Assembly (NCBI GenBank): GCA_943788365.1
Contig: CALSPZ010000001.1
Location: forward strand, 1,199,460-1,263,459
DNA from: CAJQGY01 sp905478015
GTDB taxonomy: Bacteria; Pseudomonadota; Gammaproteobacteria; Magnimaribacterales; D2472
Direction: 5' to 3'
Length of the DNA stretch: 64,000 bases
Of this stretch, positions 19,501 to 27,198 are shown piece by piece. A program made the translations under genes and the position numbers. The first letter of the stretch is position 1; every line of letters begins with the position of its first letter. Below the pieces are notes generated by a model. It was not told the DNA's origin and searched no databases. It saw only the letters and a program-made list of their open reading frames with translations.

Positions 19501-19682
19501 GATGTGTCAGCAGGTGATGCTCCATCAAGATATACAGAGATTGATAAGAAAGGTAGCTGAACATTTGGAGATGCTGATATGGGAATGTCTTGTCTTGCAA
19601 AAGTACCAGCTATTACAACTAGAAAAGCTATCGTCAATGTTGTCTTAGCTTTATTTAATGCAAAATCAACTATAGATGTCAT
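16569..19682 (-). CDS. RND-family efflux transporter, inner-membrane permease
   Basis: A 1037-residue AcrB-type transporter of 12 membrane helices and two large periplasmic loops. The N-terminus has the pattern DIPISASPNVQLPF (the RND PD.YPTI-like region). In TM4 the segment GMLIDGAIVITEY keeps the first of the two proton-relay aspartates but has Gly for the second. In TM10 the equivalent region is LAGIVVNNNIVLID, lacking the AcrB lysine. This is a divergent subgroup, not an AcrB orthologue; the substrate is unknown. It overlaps the adaptor gene by 4 bases. No outer-membrane channel gene is nearby. Confidence 0.9.
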   Translation of the reverse strand: MTSIVDFALNKAKTTLTIAFLVVIAGTFARQDIPISASPNVQLPFLSISVYLDGASPADTSRLIAKPLENRLKSVPGLKNVSSTSSLSYSRVFTEFEVGYDMDKALIDVKQAVEETKFELPREAEDPIVSEYNEASFPLMNVSIVGNSSIRQKVFYARDLKDKIESIEEVLQAEIAGAPDEVLEGVFSKSKLESYGVTLSDIYYSVANNNLIIPGGTQDTGKGSFNIEVPSVIETAQDVYSIPIKVTKDAIVTLGDVADIRRTFKDFSSYARVNGEDAVTLEIILREGANAIDVSTKINNIISLFKENLPPNLNVVITDDDSVYSREMVKELNGNIITAVVLIMILIIASLGPRVSMLVGLSIPFCFLLTYLGIYAMGGEVSFLVMMGLLLGMGMLIDGAIVITEYADKKIAGGMSRYEGYKTASKRMFYPILASTGTTMAAFIPVMLWPGFTGEFMKQLPITVFMVLIASLFYSLIVIPVLGSLFGQKQSALHISDNEKSSFFFKLAERYGKFAYRFVKNPLETILWVFTVLAVIIFTYTNFGKGTVYFAIVDPVQAEVNIRARGNFSALESKEIIESVEQRFLEIDELSSVYLRAGSNWWDRGADKIGSGFIEIAPPYERSISGLEVMELVTNSTKDIPGIIVETKPVLGGPSFDSPIELAVYGNTEDIVNDAANKIEKYITENIPDLINISSSKAYPSVEWSVEVDKQKAAQLGVNIGDVGALVQMLTNGFKVGEYRPDDSKEEIEIRARFPEADRTLTGIKDLNVTTRQGLVPVSSFISVIPKENRQTVRRKNGRYHHRIRAGTEDESRVAEKVAEIQEWLDTNPFDKNLEVVFEGMSEETEEVNNFMIGAGIAAVFIMLIMLLTQFNSFYQSFIVLTSVTISIVGVMLGLLITNSPFSTTMTGLSIVTLAGIVVNNNIVLIDTFNKMKEESPHLKKSNLIVSACKQRLRPILLTSLTTIFGLLPLAMGVSIDLIGREILIGSRIVDWWSNLAISIVFGLGFSTFITLILTPAVLALPYGIRNDLKKYLKASN

Positions 19683-20548
19683 GAACTACTTACTAAAACC
19701 TTTTGATTATTTTCAACAAAACCTTGGCCTTGAATAATAAGCTGGATTTTATCTGGCAAGCCAGTAACCCATATACCATCTTCTGAATCTTCTAATATAT
19801 CAATAGTAATAAATTTTACCGTATCTTCATTTTCTATAACTTTTATGCCAAGCATCCCTTTATCATTGAGCATTAGAATAGATGGGGATATTTTATGAGC
19901 ATAGATCTTTGAGGTTTTAATAATCATTTCTGAAGTAATTCCATCTCTGATAATCCCCTTTTTATTCTTAATCTCAGATTCAACTTTAAATGTTCTTGTT
20001 AGATTTGAAGCGCTTTTTGAAACAAAACTAAGGTTGCCTAAAATGGATTCACCTGTAATTAAATTCAAAATAACTTCCTGACCTTCTGAAACTTTATTTA
20101 TGTCAGACTCAGGAACTTCTGCAACAAAAGTTATTGGATCCAATTGAATTATTGTTGCGCAGACTTGACCTCTTTCAAGAAAATTACCTGGCTTAACTAT
20201 TGTTTCGAGATAGCCTGAAAACGGTGCTTTAACCTCAGTTCTATTTAACTCAACAATACCAAGACTACACAAGACAGAATCTTTAATTACATAATCACCT
20301 TGTCTCGAACCTATTTTTACAACCTCGCCTGATGTTTTAGCTTTAACATCAACTCTTGTTTCCGAAATAGTTGTAGACTTAAGTTTTATAAGAGGTTGGT
20401 ATAGGGATGCAAAACTTTCTATAGTTTTAACTGCAAATAATTCTTTCTTTATAACTTTTCTTTCTACCTCATCTTCAAATTGGCCAGATAGAAGTGCTAG
20501 CAATGCGATAATGAAAATAGCCAAAGAAATTCTAATATTTTTATTCAT
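19679..20548 (-). CDS. RND efflux periplasmic adaptor (membrane fusion protein)
   Basis: A 289-residue HlyD/AcrA-type adaptor, shorter than the usual 350-400. An N-terminal membrane anchor lies at about residues 6-23, followed by a lipoyl-like half with VDVKAKTSGEVVKIG and VKAPFSGYLETIVKPG. A beta-barrel region with DPITFVAEVPESDINK follows. The alpha-helical hairpin is almost absent, since the two lipoyl halves are only about 20 residues apart. This suggests a compact pump that docks differently to its outer-membrane partner (inference). It is translated just before the permease and overlaps it by 4 bases. Confidence 0.88.
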   Translation of the reverse strand: MNKNIRISLAIFIIALLALLSGQFEDEVERKVIKKELFAVKTIESFASLYQPLIKLKSTTISETRVDVKAKTSGEVVKIGSRQGDYVIKDSVLCSLGIVELNRTEVKAPFSGYLETIVKPGNFLERGQVCATIIQLDPITFVAEVPESDINKVSEGQEVILNLITGESILGNLSFVSKSASNLTRTFKVESEIKNKKGIIRDGITSEMIIKTSKIYAHKISPSILMLNDKGMLGIKVIENEDTVKFITIDILEDSEDGIWVTGLPDKIQLIIQGQGFVENNQKVLVSSS

Positions 20549-20551
20549 AAA

Positions 20552-21106
20552 TTATATATTGTGCTTCTTTCTTAATTTTTCAAGAAGTTCTTGATTGAGG
20601 GGTTTTAGCTTTTCATTTTTATCTTCTGAAATTGGGATTGAGAATTCAGACCCACTCAAAGCCTTGTCTTTAAATTTTAAATAAATCCGAGAGAAAGCAT
20701 GAAACATTTCTTTTGAATCTTTATCATCCAAAACATTCCATCCTATTTTTTTGCCTGCATAGTAAACAATTGGATGAGACCAGTCATAATCTAGCCTTGG
20801 TGAAAATGACTTCCTTGCCTCTATATATGCTTCCTCCGCTGAAGGAAAGCCATCTAAATTAGAAATATCATGACAAGATTTTATTAGGTCGGTGAGAGTA
20901 GGAAGATATGGCTGATTATCTACAACAATTTCTGCTGCTTCAGCGATGGTAGGTGGACTAAATTTTTTTAAACTAGATGCCCATAGTTTTTTACCCTCGC
21001 TAAGCCTCTGGTCCGTTCCAAAAACTTTATAGAATTGATAATGGTAGGCTAGCTCTAGCTTTAAAAAAAGAGAATCTATAGCATCTATAAATTCGTTTTT
21101 ATTCAA
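20552..21106 (-). CDS. Lambda P-like replication protein (putative replicative helicase loader)
   Basis: The conserved part (FIDAIDSLFLKLE, VFGTDQRLSEGKKLWASSL, then PYLPTLTDLIKSC) resembles the phage lambda replication P family, which brings DnaB helicase to the origin. I assign this from remembered family pattern. I choose TTG at 21106: it has a purine-rich ribosome-binding stretch (AGAAGAG, 7 bases away), gives 184 residues and overlaps the upstream DnaT-like gene by only 8 bases. A start at ATG 21199 would give 215 residues but a 101-base overlap, with an unconserved leader. Its partner upstream is a DnaT-like protein, so the two probably form a primosome or loader module of phage origin. 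Confidence 0.65.
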   Translation of the reverse strand: MNKNEFIDAIDSLFLKLELAYHYQFYKVFGTDQRLSEGKKLWASSLKKFSPPTIAEAAEIVVDNQPYLPTLTDLIKSCHDISNLDGFPSAEEAYIEARKSFSPRLDYDWSHPIVYYAGKKIGWNVLDDKDSKEMFHAFSRIYLKFKDKALSGSEFSIPISEDKNEKLKPLNQELLEKLRKKHNI

Positions 21107-21890
21107 AATTGATCTCTTCTGCCCAGGATTTATCTTTTTTTCTTTCGTCAAAGCCTTGCTTGAAGGCTCCAGGTTCAGAATGGTTTTTACTTTTTTCATT
21201 TAGATTCTTATTGCTTACAAGGTGCCTTCGTTTAACATGATCAATAAATTTTGAATTCCAAGTGTTGAAAGCACTGCCGTTGTCAGTCCAGTATAGTATA
21301 AATTCAGATAAATAAGTCAAAGCGTCTTCTCGAGATATGCTAGATAGTGATAATATTTGGTATACATCATCACTGGGCATCCAGCCCTTACTTATAGGGT
21401 ATGGCAGTCCTTTATTAGAGTTATTTTCTTTAGCCCATTCACGTCTGATATAGTCAATAAATGTGCTATTCCAGTTATTTCTTTGCTGACCTCTTTCCAT
21501 CCAATAAATTTTAAATTCTGGAATTTTCTTATCAATAAAGCTTTCATCTATTGAGCCCATACTAAGAACATCCATAACCTCACTCGAGGGAGTCCAGTTA
21601 TTACCCATATCCTGTTTCTCAAATGGTCTTGCTTTAGGTAGTTTGAGGTTTGATCGGCTATCTTCTCTTTGATATTTTTTTATTAATTTGAATCTCAATA
21701 ATTCATCAAGACTTTTTTTAATATCTTCTCTTTTTATAAAGGAAAGCTCATCAGAAAGTCTTTGTATTAGAGCATCTTCAGATCCAATTTTTTTAAATGG
21801 TTCTTGATTGCATTTGTCTAAGATAATTGCGCTTTCTATATTGAGCGTTTCAGCAACTTCTTTAGAAAATGAAACCTTGTCATCTGACAT
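21099..21890 (-). CDS. DnaT-like protein with two DnaT DNA-binding domains
   Basis: A 263-residue protein. Residues ~7-75 look like a winged-helix or replisome-organiser type segment (REDIKKSLDELLRFKLIKK). Residues ~99-152 and ~170-223 are two copies of the DnaT C-terminal domain pattern: W-x-P start, a hydrophobic helix, then EF-x-x-YW, NW/TW-N-x-x-F-I-D and a basic end. The tail is charged. DnaT is a primosomal protein in enterobacteria; tandem DnaT domains also occur in phage-derived replication genes. Adjacent and co-oriented with a lambda P-like gene, it is probably part of helicase loading or replication restart (inference). Confidence 0.7.
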   Translation of the reverse strand: MSDDKVSFSKEVAETLNIESAIILDKCNQEPFKKIGSEDALIQRLSDELSFIKREDIKKSLDELLRFKLIKKYQREDSRSNLKLPKARPFEKQDMGNNWTPSSEVMDVLSMGSIDESFIDKKIPEFKIYWMERGQQRNNWNSTFIDYIRREWAKENNSNKGLPYPISKGWMPSDDVYQILSLSSISREDALTYLSEFILYWTDNGSAFNTWNSKFIDHVKRRHLVSNKNLNEKSKNHSEPGAFKQGFDERKKDKSWAEEINFE

Positions 21891-21895
21891 CTTAA

Positions 21896-22945
21896 TTACG
21901 TATCTCTTCTGCGCTGAACAGCTTCAGCAAGAATGGAAAAACAATTAGACGTGTCTTCAAGATTTATACATGCATCAGTAATGCTTTGGCCATATTTTAA
22001 ATTAGAGGATATCTTTTGATTGCCTTCATTTATATGACTTTCTATCATTACACCTTTTAAATTCCTGTCTCCAAGAATGATTTGATTGCTAATGTCTTCT
22101 ATTACATTGATTTGTTGCTTAAACTTTTTTTGGCTATTGCCATGACTAGCATCTACCATAATAGACTCGTTAACCTCAGCCTCTTTTAGAGCGACTAAGG
22201 TTTCCTTAATCGAATCCTTATTATAATTAGGCTGTTTGCCACCTCTTAAAATGATATGAGTATCATTATTTCCAGCAGTCTTTAACATTGCAATCTCTGC
22301 TTCTTTTGTAGCACCAAGAAATACGTGTGAATGATTAGCAGCTTGAATACCATCAATAGCTGCCTTCAGACTCCCATTTGTACCATTTTTTATACCAATA
22401 GGGCATGAAAGACCAGAGGCCAACTCTCTGTGAATTTGACTTTCAGCAGTTCTAGCACCTATTGCGCCCCACGAGATTAAATCCGTTACATATTGAGGCG
22501 ATATAGGGTCAAGAAATTCAGTACCTACTGGCATATCCAACTCTGCTATATCAATGAGCAACTTTCTAGCTTTCTCAATACCTTTTGCAATTTTATAACT
22601 CCCATCCAGATCGGGGTCATTTATCAAACCTTTCCATCCAACAGTTGTTCTTGGTTTTTCAAAGTAAACTCGCATAACTAATAATAGAGTATCTTTGTAT
22701 TTTAAACTCTCTTCTTTCAACCACTTTGCATACTCTAAAGCGCTATCAGTATCATGTATGGAGCAGGGTCCAGTGACTACAAGAAGCCTATCATCTGAAT
22801 TATGAAGAATTTGACTAATTTCATTTCTTGTTCCATAAACTAATCTAGATATCTCATCATTAAGTGGGTATTTATTTACCAACTCATATGGTGCTGGAAC
22901 TTTTTGTCTATCTATTATTCTTGTATTGTCTGTAAGGTAATTCAT
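21896..22945 (-). CDS. aroG: 3-deoxy-7-phosphoheptulonate (DAHP) synthase
   Basis: A 349-residue type I DAHP synthase, the first step of the shikimate pathway (PEP + erythrose 4-phosphate). Signatures are VVTGPCSIHD, RVYFEKPRTTVGWKGLIND, GARTAESQIHRELASGLS, and DASHGNSQKK for metal binding. The AroG/AroF/AroH subtype, which sets feedback control, cannot be fixed by eye; the symbol denotes the family. It is the first gene of a ~9.4 kb minus-strand block reaching to dxs. Confidence 0.92.
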   Translation of the reverse strand: MNYLTDNTRIIDRQKVPAPYELVNKYPLNDEISRLVYGTRNEISQILHNSDDRLLVVTGPCSIHDTDSALEYAKWLKEESLKYKDTLLLVMRVYFEKPRTTVGWKGLINDPDLDGSYKIAKGIEKARKLLIDIAELDMPVGTEFLDPISPQYVTDLISWGAIGARTAESQIHRELASGLSCPIGIKNGTNGSLKAAIDGIQAANHSHVFLGATKEAEIAMLKTAGNNDTHIILRGGKQPNYNKDSIKETLVALKEAEVNESIMVDASHGNSQKKFKQQINVIEDISNQIILGDRNLKGVMIESHINEGNQKISSNLKYGQSITDACINLEDTSNCFSILAEAVQRRRDT

Positions 22946-23117
22946 GGCATATTTTTTAAATGTTTAATTCACCATATTAAATCAATGCCAAAAAAATAAT
23001 ATACAAAGTAAGAAAAAAATAATTAATTTTTTGATTAAATAAATTTACCTAAGATTTAACAAAATTAATGTCCTTTTTTATAAATACTATATGTTGTATT
23101 AAATACATCTAAACCTT

Positions 23118-23131
23118 ACACTATGTAGTGT
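23118..23131. promoter_or_regulatory. Short palindrome in the scpA leader
   Basis: ACACTA-TG-TAGTGT is a perfect 6-base inverted repeat with a 2-base centre, located 5-18 bases before the ATG of scpA at 23137. It occupies the place where a ribosome-binding site should be, and no good purine-rich site is visible. It may be an operator or a weak hairpin affecting translation. Function is unproven. Confidence 0.35.
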
Positions 23132-23136
23132 TTACT

Positions 23137-23940
23137 ATGATAAATGGCACACAAACACAATTAGAATTTCCAATGGTAATGGGTCAGCCATATGAGACCC
23201 TCCCTGATGATTTATTCATACCTCCTAATGCACTTGAACTCTGCTTGGAATCTTTTTCTGGGCCAATGGATCTTTTACTTTATCTTATTAAAAAAGAAAA
23301 TATTAATATACTAGAGCTTGATGTTTCAGAAATAACTCAGCAGTATGTCCAGTACATTGAGCTTATGGATATCCTTAAGTTTGAATTAGCAGCAGAATAT
23401 CTTGTCATGGCTGCCACCTTGGCCGAAATCAAATCCAGAATGATGCTTCCTAAAGAACAATTTGATGAAGAGGAAGAGGACCCTAAACTTGCTTTAATTA
23501 AAAGACTTCAAGAATATCAAAGATATAAAACAGCCTCAGAAAATCTTGCAAATCTACCAAGAGTAGATAGAGATTTTTTTATTGCATCAACTGCACTTCC
23601 AAAGTTTGAAACAGCTATTCCTGACATTAATGTAACAGCTGAAGATTTAAGAGATATTCTTCATGAGGTTTTAAGCAGACCTGATCTAAAATCAAATCAC
23701 CAGATTGACTTTGAAGAGCTCTCTACACAAGAAAGAATTCAAATTATTTTAAGTATTCTTGCAAAAAGGAATGTAATAAGCTTTACAAAGACTCTTCGAA
23801 AGTCTGAAGGAAAGCAGGGCGTTGTTGTAACTCTTCTTGCATCACTAGAACTGGCAAAAGACGGACATTTAGAGTTAATACAGAATGAATCGAATGAAAT
23901 TTTTTTAAAATCTAAAGGGAGAATAGGAAATGAGCAATAA
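23137..23940 (+). CDS. scpA: Segregation and condensation protein A
   Basis: The kleisin subunit of the SMC-ScpAB condensin complex. The N-terminal kleisin signature is SFSGPMDLLLYLIKKENINILELDVSEITQQY, split here as SFSGPMDLLLYLI and ENINILELDVSEI. LVMAATLAEIKSRMMLP and a C-terminal winged-helix region follow. I start at ATG 23137; GTG at 23128 would add three residues and lies inside the palindrome. It is divergent from the DAHP synthase gene across ~190 bases of AT-rich DNA and overlaps scpB by 11 bases. SMC itself is not in the window. Confidence 0.92.
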   Translation: MINGTQTQLEFPMVMGQPYETLPDDLFIPPNALELCLESFSGPMDLLLYLIKKENINILELDVSEITQQYVQYIELMDILKFELAAEYLVMAATLAEIKSRMMLPKEQFDEEEEDPKLALIKRLQEYQRYKTASENLANLPRVDRDFFIASTALPKFETAIPDINVTAEDLRDILHEVLSRPDLKSNHQIDFEELSTQERIQIILSILAKRNVISFTKTLRKSEGKQGVVVTLLASLELAKDGHLELIQNESNEIFLKSKGRIGNEQ

Positions 23941-24490
23941 AGTTTCAACCAATACCATCGAAGCATTGCTATTCGGAGCAGGGCGACCTCTGAGATTATC
24001 TGAAATTAGATCTCTTCTCGAGAATAATGGGATATCAGAAGATCTTGCATCAATTAAAAAATCTATCAATGAAATAGAGGCCAGATATGTAGAAACTTCT
24101 CTTGAAATTAAAGATGTTGCATCAGGATACAGACTTCAAATTAAACAAGATTTTTCTGGTTGCCTTTCTCACCTATGGAATGAGAGCGCTCCAAGAATCT
24201 CAAAAGCATTAATGGAAACTATATCAATAATTGCTTATAAACAACCGGTTACGAGGGGTGATATAGAAGATATTAGAGGTGTTCATGTAAGCACATCAAG
24301 CATTCGTTCTCTATTAGAAAGAGAGTGGATAAAAGTCTCAGGGTTTAGAGATGTTCCAGGAAGGCCCGCTTTATACACAACTACAAAACAATTTCTAGAT
24401 GACTTTAATGTAAAAAATATTTCATCTTTACCCTCATTGCCTGACGTCGTTGAGCAGGATGAAGAGGCTTTTCTTTCTGAAGTAATTTAA
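23930..24490 (+). CDS. scpB: Segregation and condensation protein B
   Basis: A 186-residue tandem winged-helix protein that binds ScpA. Motifs: IEALLFGAGRPLRLSEI at the N-terminus, ALMETISIIAYKQPVTRGDIEDIRG in the middle (shown in two parts in the family as ETLSIIAYKQPV and RGDIEDIRG), and ERRWI-like EREWIKVSGFRDVPGRPALY. Placement after scpA and before rluB is a highly conserved order. Confidence 0.94.
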   Translation: MSNKVSTNTIEALLFGAGRPLRLSEIRSLLENNGISEDLASIKKSINEIEARYVETSLEIKDVASGYRLQIKQDFSGCLSHLWNESAPRISKALMETISIIAYKQPVTRGDIEDIRGVHVSTSSIRSLLEREWIKVSGFRDVPGRPALYTTTKQFLDDFNVKNISSLPSLPDVVEQDEEAFLSEVI

Positions 24491-24497
24491 CTTTCTC

Positions 24498-25229
24498 ATG
24501 GCAGAAAGGCTCCAAAAGTTTTTAGCAAAATCAGGCATTGGTTCTAGGCGTTACTGTGAAAACCTCATCAAACAAGGTCTAGTAAAAGTAAATGGAAAAG
24601 TTGCTGAAGTTGGATGCTCTGTTTCTTCTAAGGATGAGATTGAATACGATGAGAAGATTATTCAAGCTATAGATGAAGAGCTAAAGGTTGTTATTTTAAA
24701 TAAACCTGAAGGAGTCTTATCATCAAATGCTAGAGAGAAAAAACTACCTATTGTTTTTGACTACCTGCCAGATGATGGAAATCAAAGAAATTGGATATCT
24801 ATTGGAAGACTAGATATCAATACATCTGGGCTGATGTTATTCACTAATGATGGAGGGTTTGCAAATAAATGTATGCATCCTTCATACAGAGTTGATAAAG
24901 AATACCTAGTTAGGGCAAGAGGAGAATTTAATCAAGAGATTAAGTCGCAAATGCTTAAGGGAATAAAAATAGAAGGAAGTCTTTATAAGTTCACTGATAT
25001 TGTTGAGGGTGAAAAAAAAGGTACAAATCAATGGTTTTCTGTATGCCTAATAAGTGGCAAAAACAGAGAGGTAAGGAAAATATTTAATCACTTTGATATG
25101 GACGTTAGTAGACTCAAAAGAACTAGATTTGGACCAATATTTCTGCCATCAACCCTGTCAAAAGGAAAGTCAAAGTTATTATCTCAACCTGAGATCATAG
25201 AGCTATCTGAGTATGGCTCAAAAAAGTAA
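24498..25229 (+). CDS. rluB: Ribosomal large subunit pseudouridine synthase B
   Basis: A 243-residue RsuA/RluB-type pseudouridine synthase, which modifies U2605 of 23S rRNA in E. coli. The N-terminal S4 domain reads LQKFLAKSGIGSRRYCE and the catalytic motif is GRLDINTSGLMLFTNDG with the nucleophilic Asp. NREVRKIFNHF is the C-terminal signature. It follows scpB by 7 bases and overlaps the next gene by 17. Confidence 0.93.
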   Translation: MAERLQKFLAKSGIGSRRYCENLIKQGLVKVNGKVAEVGCSVSSKDEIEYDEKIIQAIDEELKVVILNKPEGVLSSNAREKKLPIVFDYLPDDGNQRNWISIGRLDINTSGLMLFTNDGGFANKCMHPSYRVDKEYLVRARGEFNQEIKSQMLKGIKIEGSLYKFTDIVEGEKKGTNQWFSVCLISGKNREVRKIFNHFDMDVSRLKRTRFGPIFLPSTLSKGKSKLLSQPEIIELSEYGSKK

Positions 25230-25809
25230 GTTAGTTCATAAAAAATTTATTGAGATAGCTTCAGAAAATAATCACATAAAATTTTTAAAATTACTCAATT
25301 TGCTTGATCCTATAAAACTAACTGATAGGTCTAATCATGAACTATCTTTAAAACTATTCATCATTAGAACAGTAATAGGACAGCAGGTTTCTGTTAAAGC
25401 AGCAGATGCAGTCTGGGATAGAGTTAAACCATTGTTAGAAGGAGATACCTTAGACCCTGTAAGTATAGAAAATGTAGGCCTGTCCAGAATGAAAAAAATC
25501 TATGTTCAAGGCATATATGACTACTTTTCAAAGAATAAATTTAGCAGATCTTTCTTGAAAAAATGCTCTGAGGAAGAGCTTAAGAATATTTTCTTAGATA
25601 TAAAAGGAATAGGACCATGGACGTTAAATATAATTAGAATGTTTTATATTTGTGATGAGGATATTTGGTTACCAGAGGACCTAATTATAAAAAAAAGCCT
25701 AATACATTATTTTGACATCAAAAAAGACAAGGATGTGAGTGGGCTCTATAGTCCATATAAAACATATTTCTGCATGTACCTGTGGTCAGGATCAAAGTTT
25801 TTTAAATGA
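25213..25809 (+). CDS. AlkA-like DNA-3-methyladenine glycosylase (HhH-GPD)
   Basis: A 198-residue base-excision repair glycosylase. It shows IIRTVIGQQVSVKAADAVW, the helix-hairpin-helix DIKGIGPWTLNIIRM and the catalytic Asp in LPEDLIIKKSL. It matches the catalytic core of AlkA without the N-terminal domain of the E. coli enzyme. It excises alkylated purines. It overlaps rluB by 17 bases, and its end overlaps the convergent SDR gene by 18 bases. Confidence 0.85.
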   Translation: MAQKSKLVHKKFIEIASENNHIKFLKLLNLLDPIKLTDRSNHELSLKLFIIRTVIGQQVSVKAADAVWDRVKPLLEGDTLDPVSIENVGLSRMKKIYVQGIYDYFSKNKFSRSFLKKCSEEELKNIFLDIKGIGPWTLNIIRMFYICDEDIWLPEDLIIKKSLIHYFDIKKDKDVSGLYSPYKTYFCMYLWSGSKFFK

Positions 25810-26517
25810 GTCGAATGTAAAATAATGATCATTCGTACTTTCACTCTCTTTGGAAAAAAACCATTCATAACATTTTTGAAGTTCTTGAGGGTTTTTTAGT
25901 GTTGAGGGGTCTTCGGCTGGATAAGCAAAGGCTCTCATTGAAGTTCTGGTTGCGCCTGGATCAAAATTAAATATTTTTAAGTTTGAAGTTGTCTCTAACT
26001 CATCTTTAAATATTTCAGCCATAGATTTGGTTGCAGCTTTTGATACTGCATATGCTCCCCAAAATGCTTTGCCTTTCTTAGCAACCCCTGATGATGTGAA
26101 TATTATTCTTGGAAGGGTTGAGCCAGAGAGTGCAGGAAGAAGGCTTTTACTTAATAGAAAAGATGCAGTTAAATTAATATTTATAACTTTACTCCATGTC
26201 TCATGATCATATTCTGACAGCATGGACATTTTACCTAAAACCGATGCATTGTTAATAAGACCATCAAGATGACCATATTGACTAATTATTTCATTATTAA
26301 TCTCAGTTGCTTGAGTTTGATTTAAGGTCTCTAAATCACATTCAATAATTAAAGGTCTCGTATTATATTTTTCATTAATGAGATCATAAGTATTATTCAA
26401 CCCCTCAGAATTTCTTCCTAAAAGAATTACATTAGCTCCCTTCAAACTCATTCCTAGAGAGATTTCTTTTCCGATACCTTTATTTGAACCACTAATTAAA
26501 ATGTTTTTATTTTGCAT
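25792..26517 (-). CDS. Short-chain dehydrogenase/reductase, YciK-like
   Basis: A 241-residue SDR. The NAD(P) loop is ISGSNKGIGKEISLG and NNAS follows at LINNASVLG. The catalytic Ser is in FTSSGVA and the Tyr/Lys in YAVSKAA. The C-terminus DPGATRTSMRAFAYPAEDP matches the YciK subgroup, whose substrate is uncertain. The ubiG-gph-yciK order is seen in pseudomonads, supporting the subgroup call. It lies 12 bases after gph. Confidence 0.85.
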   Translation of the reverse strand: MQNKNILISGSNKGIGKEISLGMSLKGANVILLGRNSEGLNNTYDLINEKYNTRPLIIECDLETLNQTQATEINNEIISQYGHLDGLINNASVLGKMSMLSEYDHETWSKVININLTASFLLSKSLLPALSGSTLPRIIFTSSGVAKKGKAFWGAYAVSKAATKSMAEIFKDELETTSNLKIFNFDPGATRTSMRAFAYPAEDPSTLKNPQELQKCYEWFFSKESESTNDHYFTFDSFKKL

Positions 26518-26529
26518 ATAAAGTTTGTA

Positions 26530-27198
26530 TTATTTAGATAAGTATTTTACTAGTTTTTTAGGATGATCAATTCTAATTTCTCCATAACTAATATCTTTGG
26601 GAAGTTCCCCATATCCATATTCACATGATATGACCATCATTCCTGCAGCAGTACCTGCAGCAATATCTACATTATGGTCGCCTACATAACATGCATTTAA
26701 TGGGTTCACCTTAATTTTATTGCAAGCTAAAAGAATTCCCTCTGGACTGGGTTTTGCTTTATTTAGATGATCAGGACATATTAAAATCAATGAATCACTT
26801 AACTCATTAAATGAATCTATTAAAGGCTTGGCATATTCATAGGGTTTATTTGTAACAATCCCAAAAGAAATATTGTTAGTTGTTAAGTATTGAAGCAACT
26901 CTTTTATCCCAGGAAATAGGCAAGAATTCTTTGTAAGGTTTATTTTATATTCCTCAAGTAAATCAGTTTTTAATTTTTCAAATTCACTATGATCTTCATT
27001 AATATTAAATCCAACTTCAATTAGTTTTCCACTACCATCAGAAATGTGATTGCGAATATCATCAAGCCTAAGCAGATCTTTATCATTGCTTAACAGGATG
27101 TTATTTAAAGATATTAAAAAATCAGGCGCAGTATCAATGAGCGTTCCATCGAGGTCAAATAGAACTAGCTCAGTTTTATTGAGAGGGTTTTCTTGCAT
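26530..27198 (-). CDS. gph: Phosphoglycolate phosphatase-like HAD hydrolase
   Basis: A 222-residue HAD phosphatase with motif I FDLDGTLIDTAPDF, motif II VTNKP, a motif III Lys (NKAKPSPEG), and motif IV YVGDHNVDIAAGTAAG. A helical cap lies between motifs I and II. In this gene order the protein is normally annotated phosphoglycolate phosphatase or MupP-like; the two cannot be separated by eye. It overlaps ubiG by 23 bases. Confidence 0.85.
   Translation of the reverse strand: MQENPLNKTELVLFDLDGTLIDTAPDFLISLNNILLSNDKDLLRLDDIRNHISDGSGKLIEVGFNINEDHSEFEKLKTDLLEEYKINLTKNSCLFPGIKELLQYLTTNNISFGIVTNKPYEYAKPLIDSFNELSDSLILICPDHLNKAKPSPEGILLACNKIKVNPLNACYVGDHNVDIAAGTAAGMMVISCEYGYGELPKDISYGEIRIDHPKKLVKYLSK

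Noticed and set aside
20552..21199. ATG at 21199 as the start of the lambda P-like gene
   Set aside because: It gives a 101-base overlap with the DnaT-like gene and an unconserved leader; TTG 21106 has a purine-rich site and an 8-base overlap.
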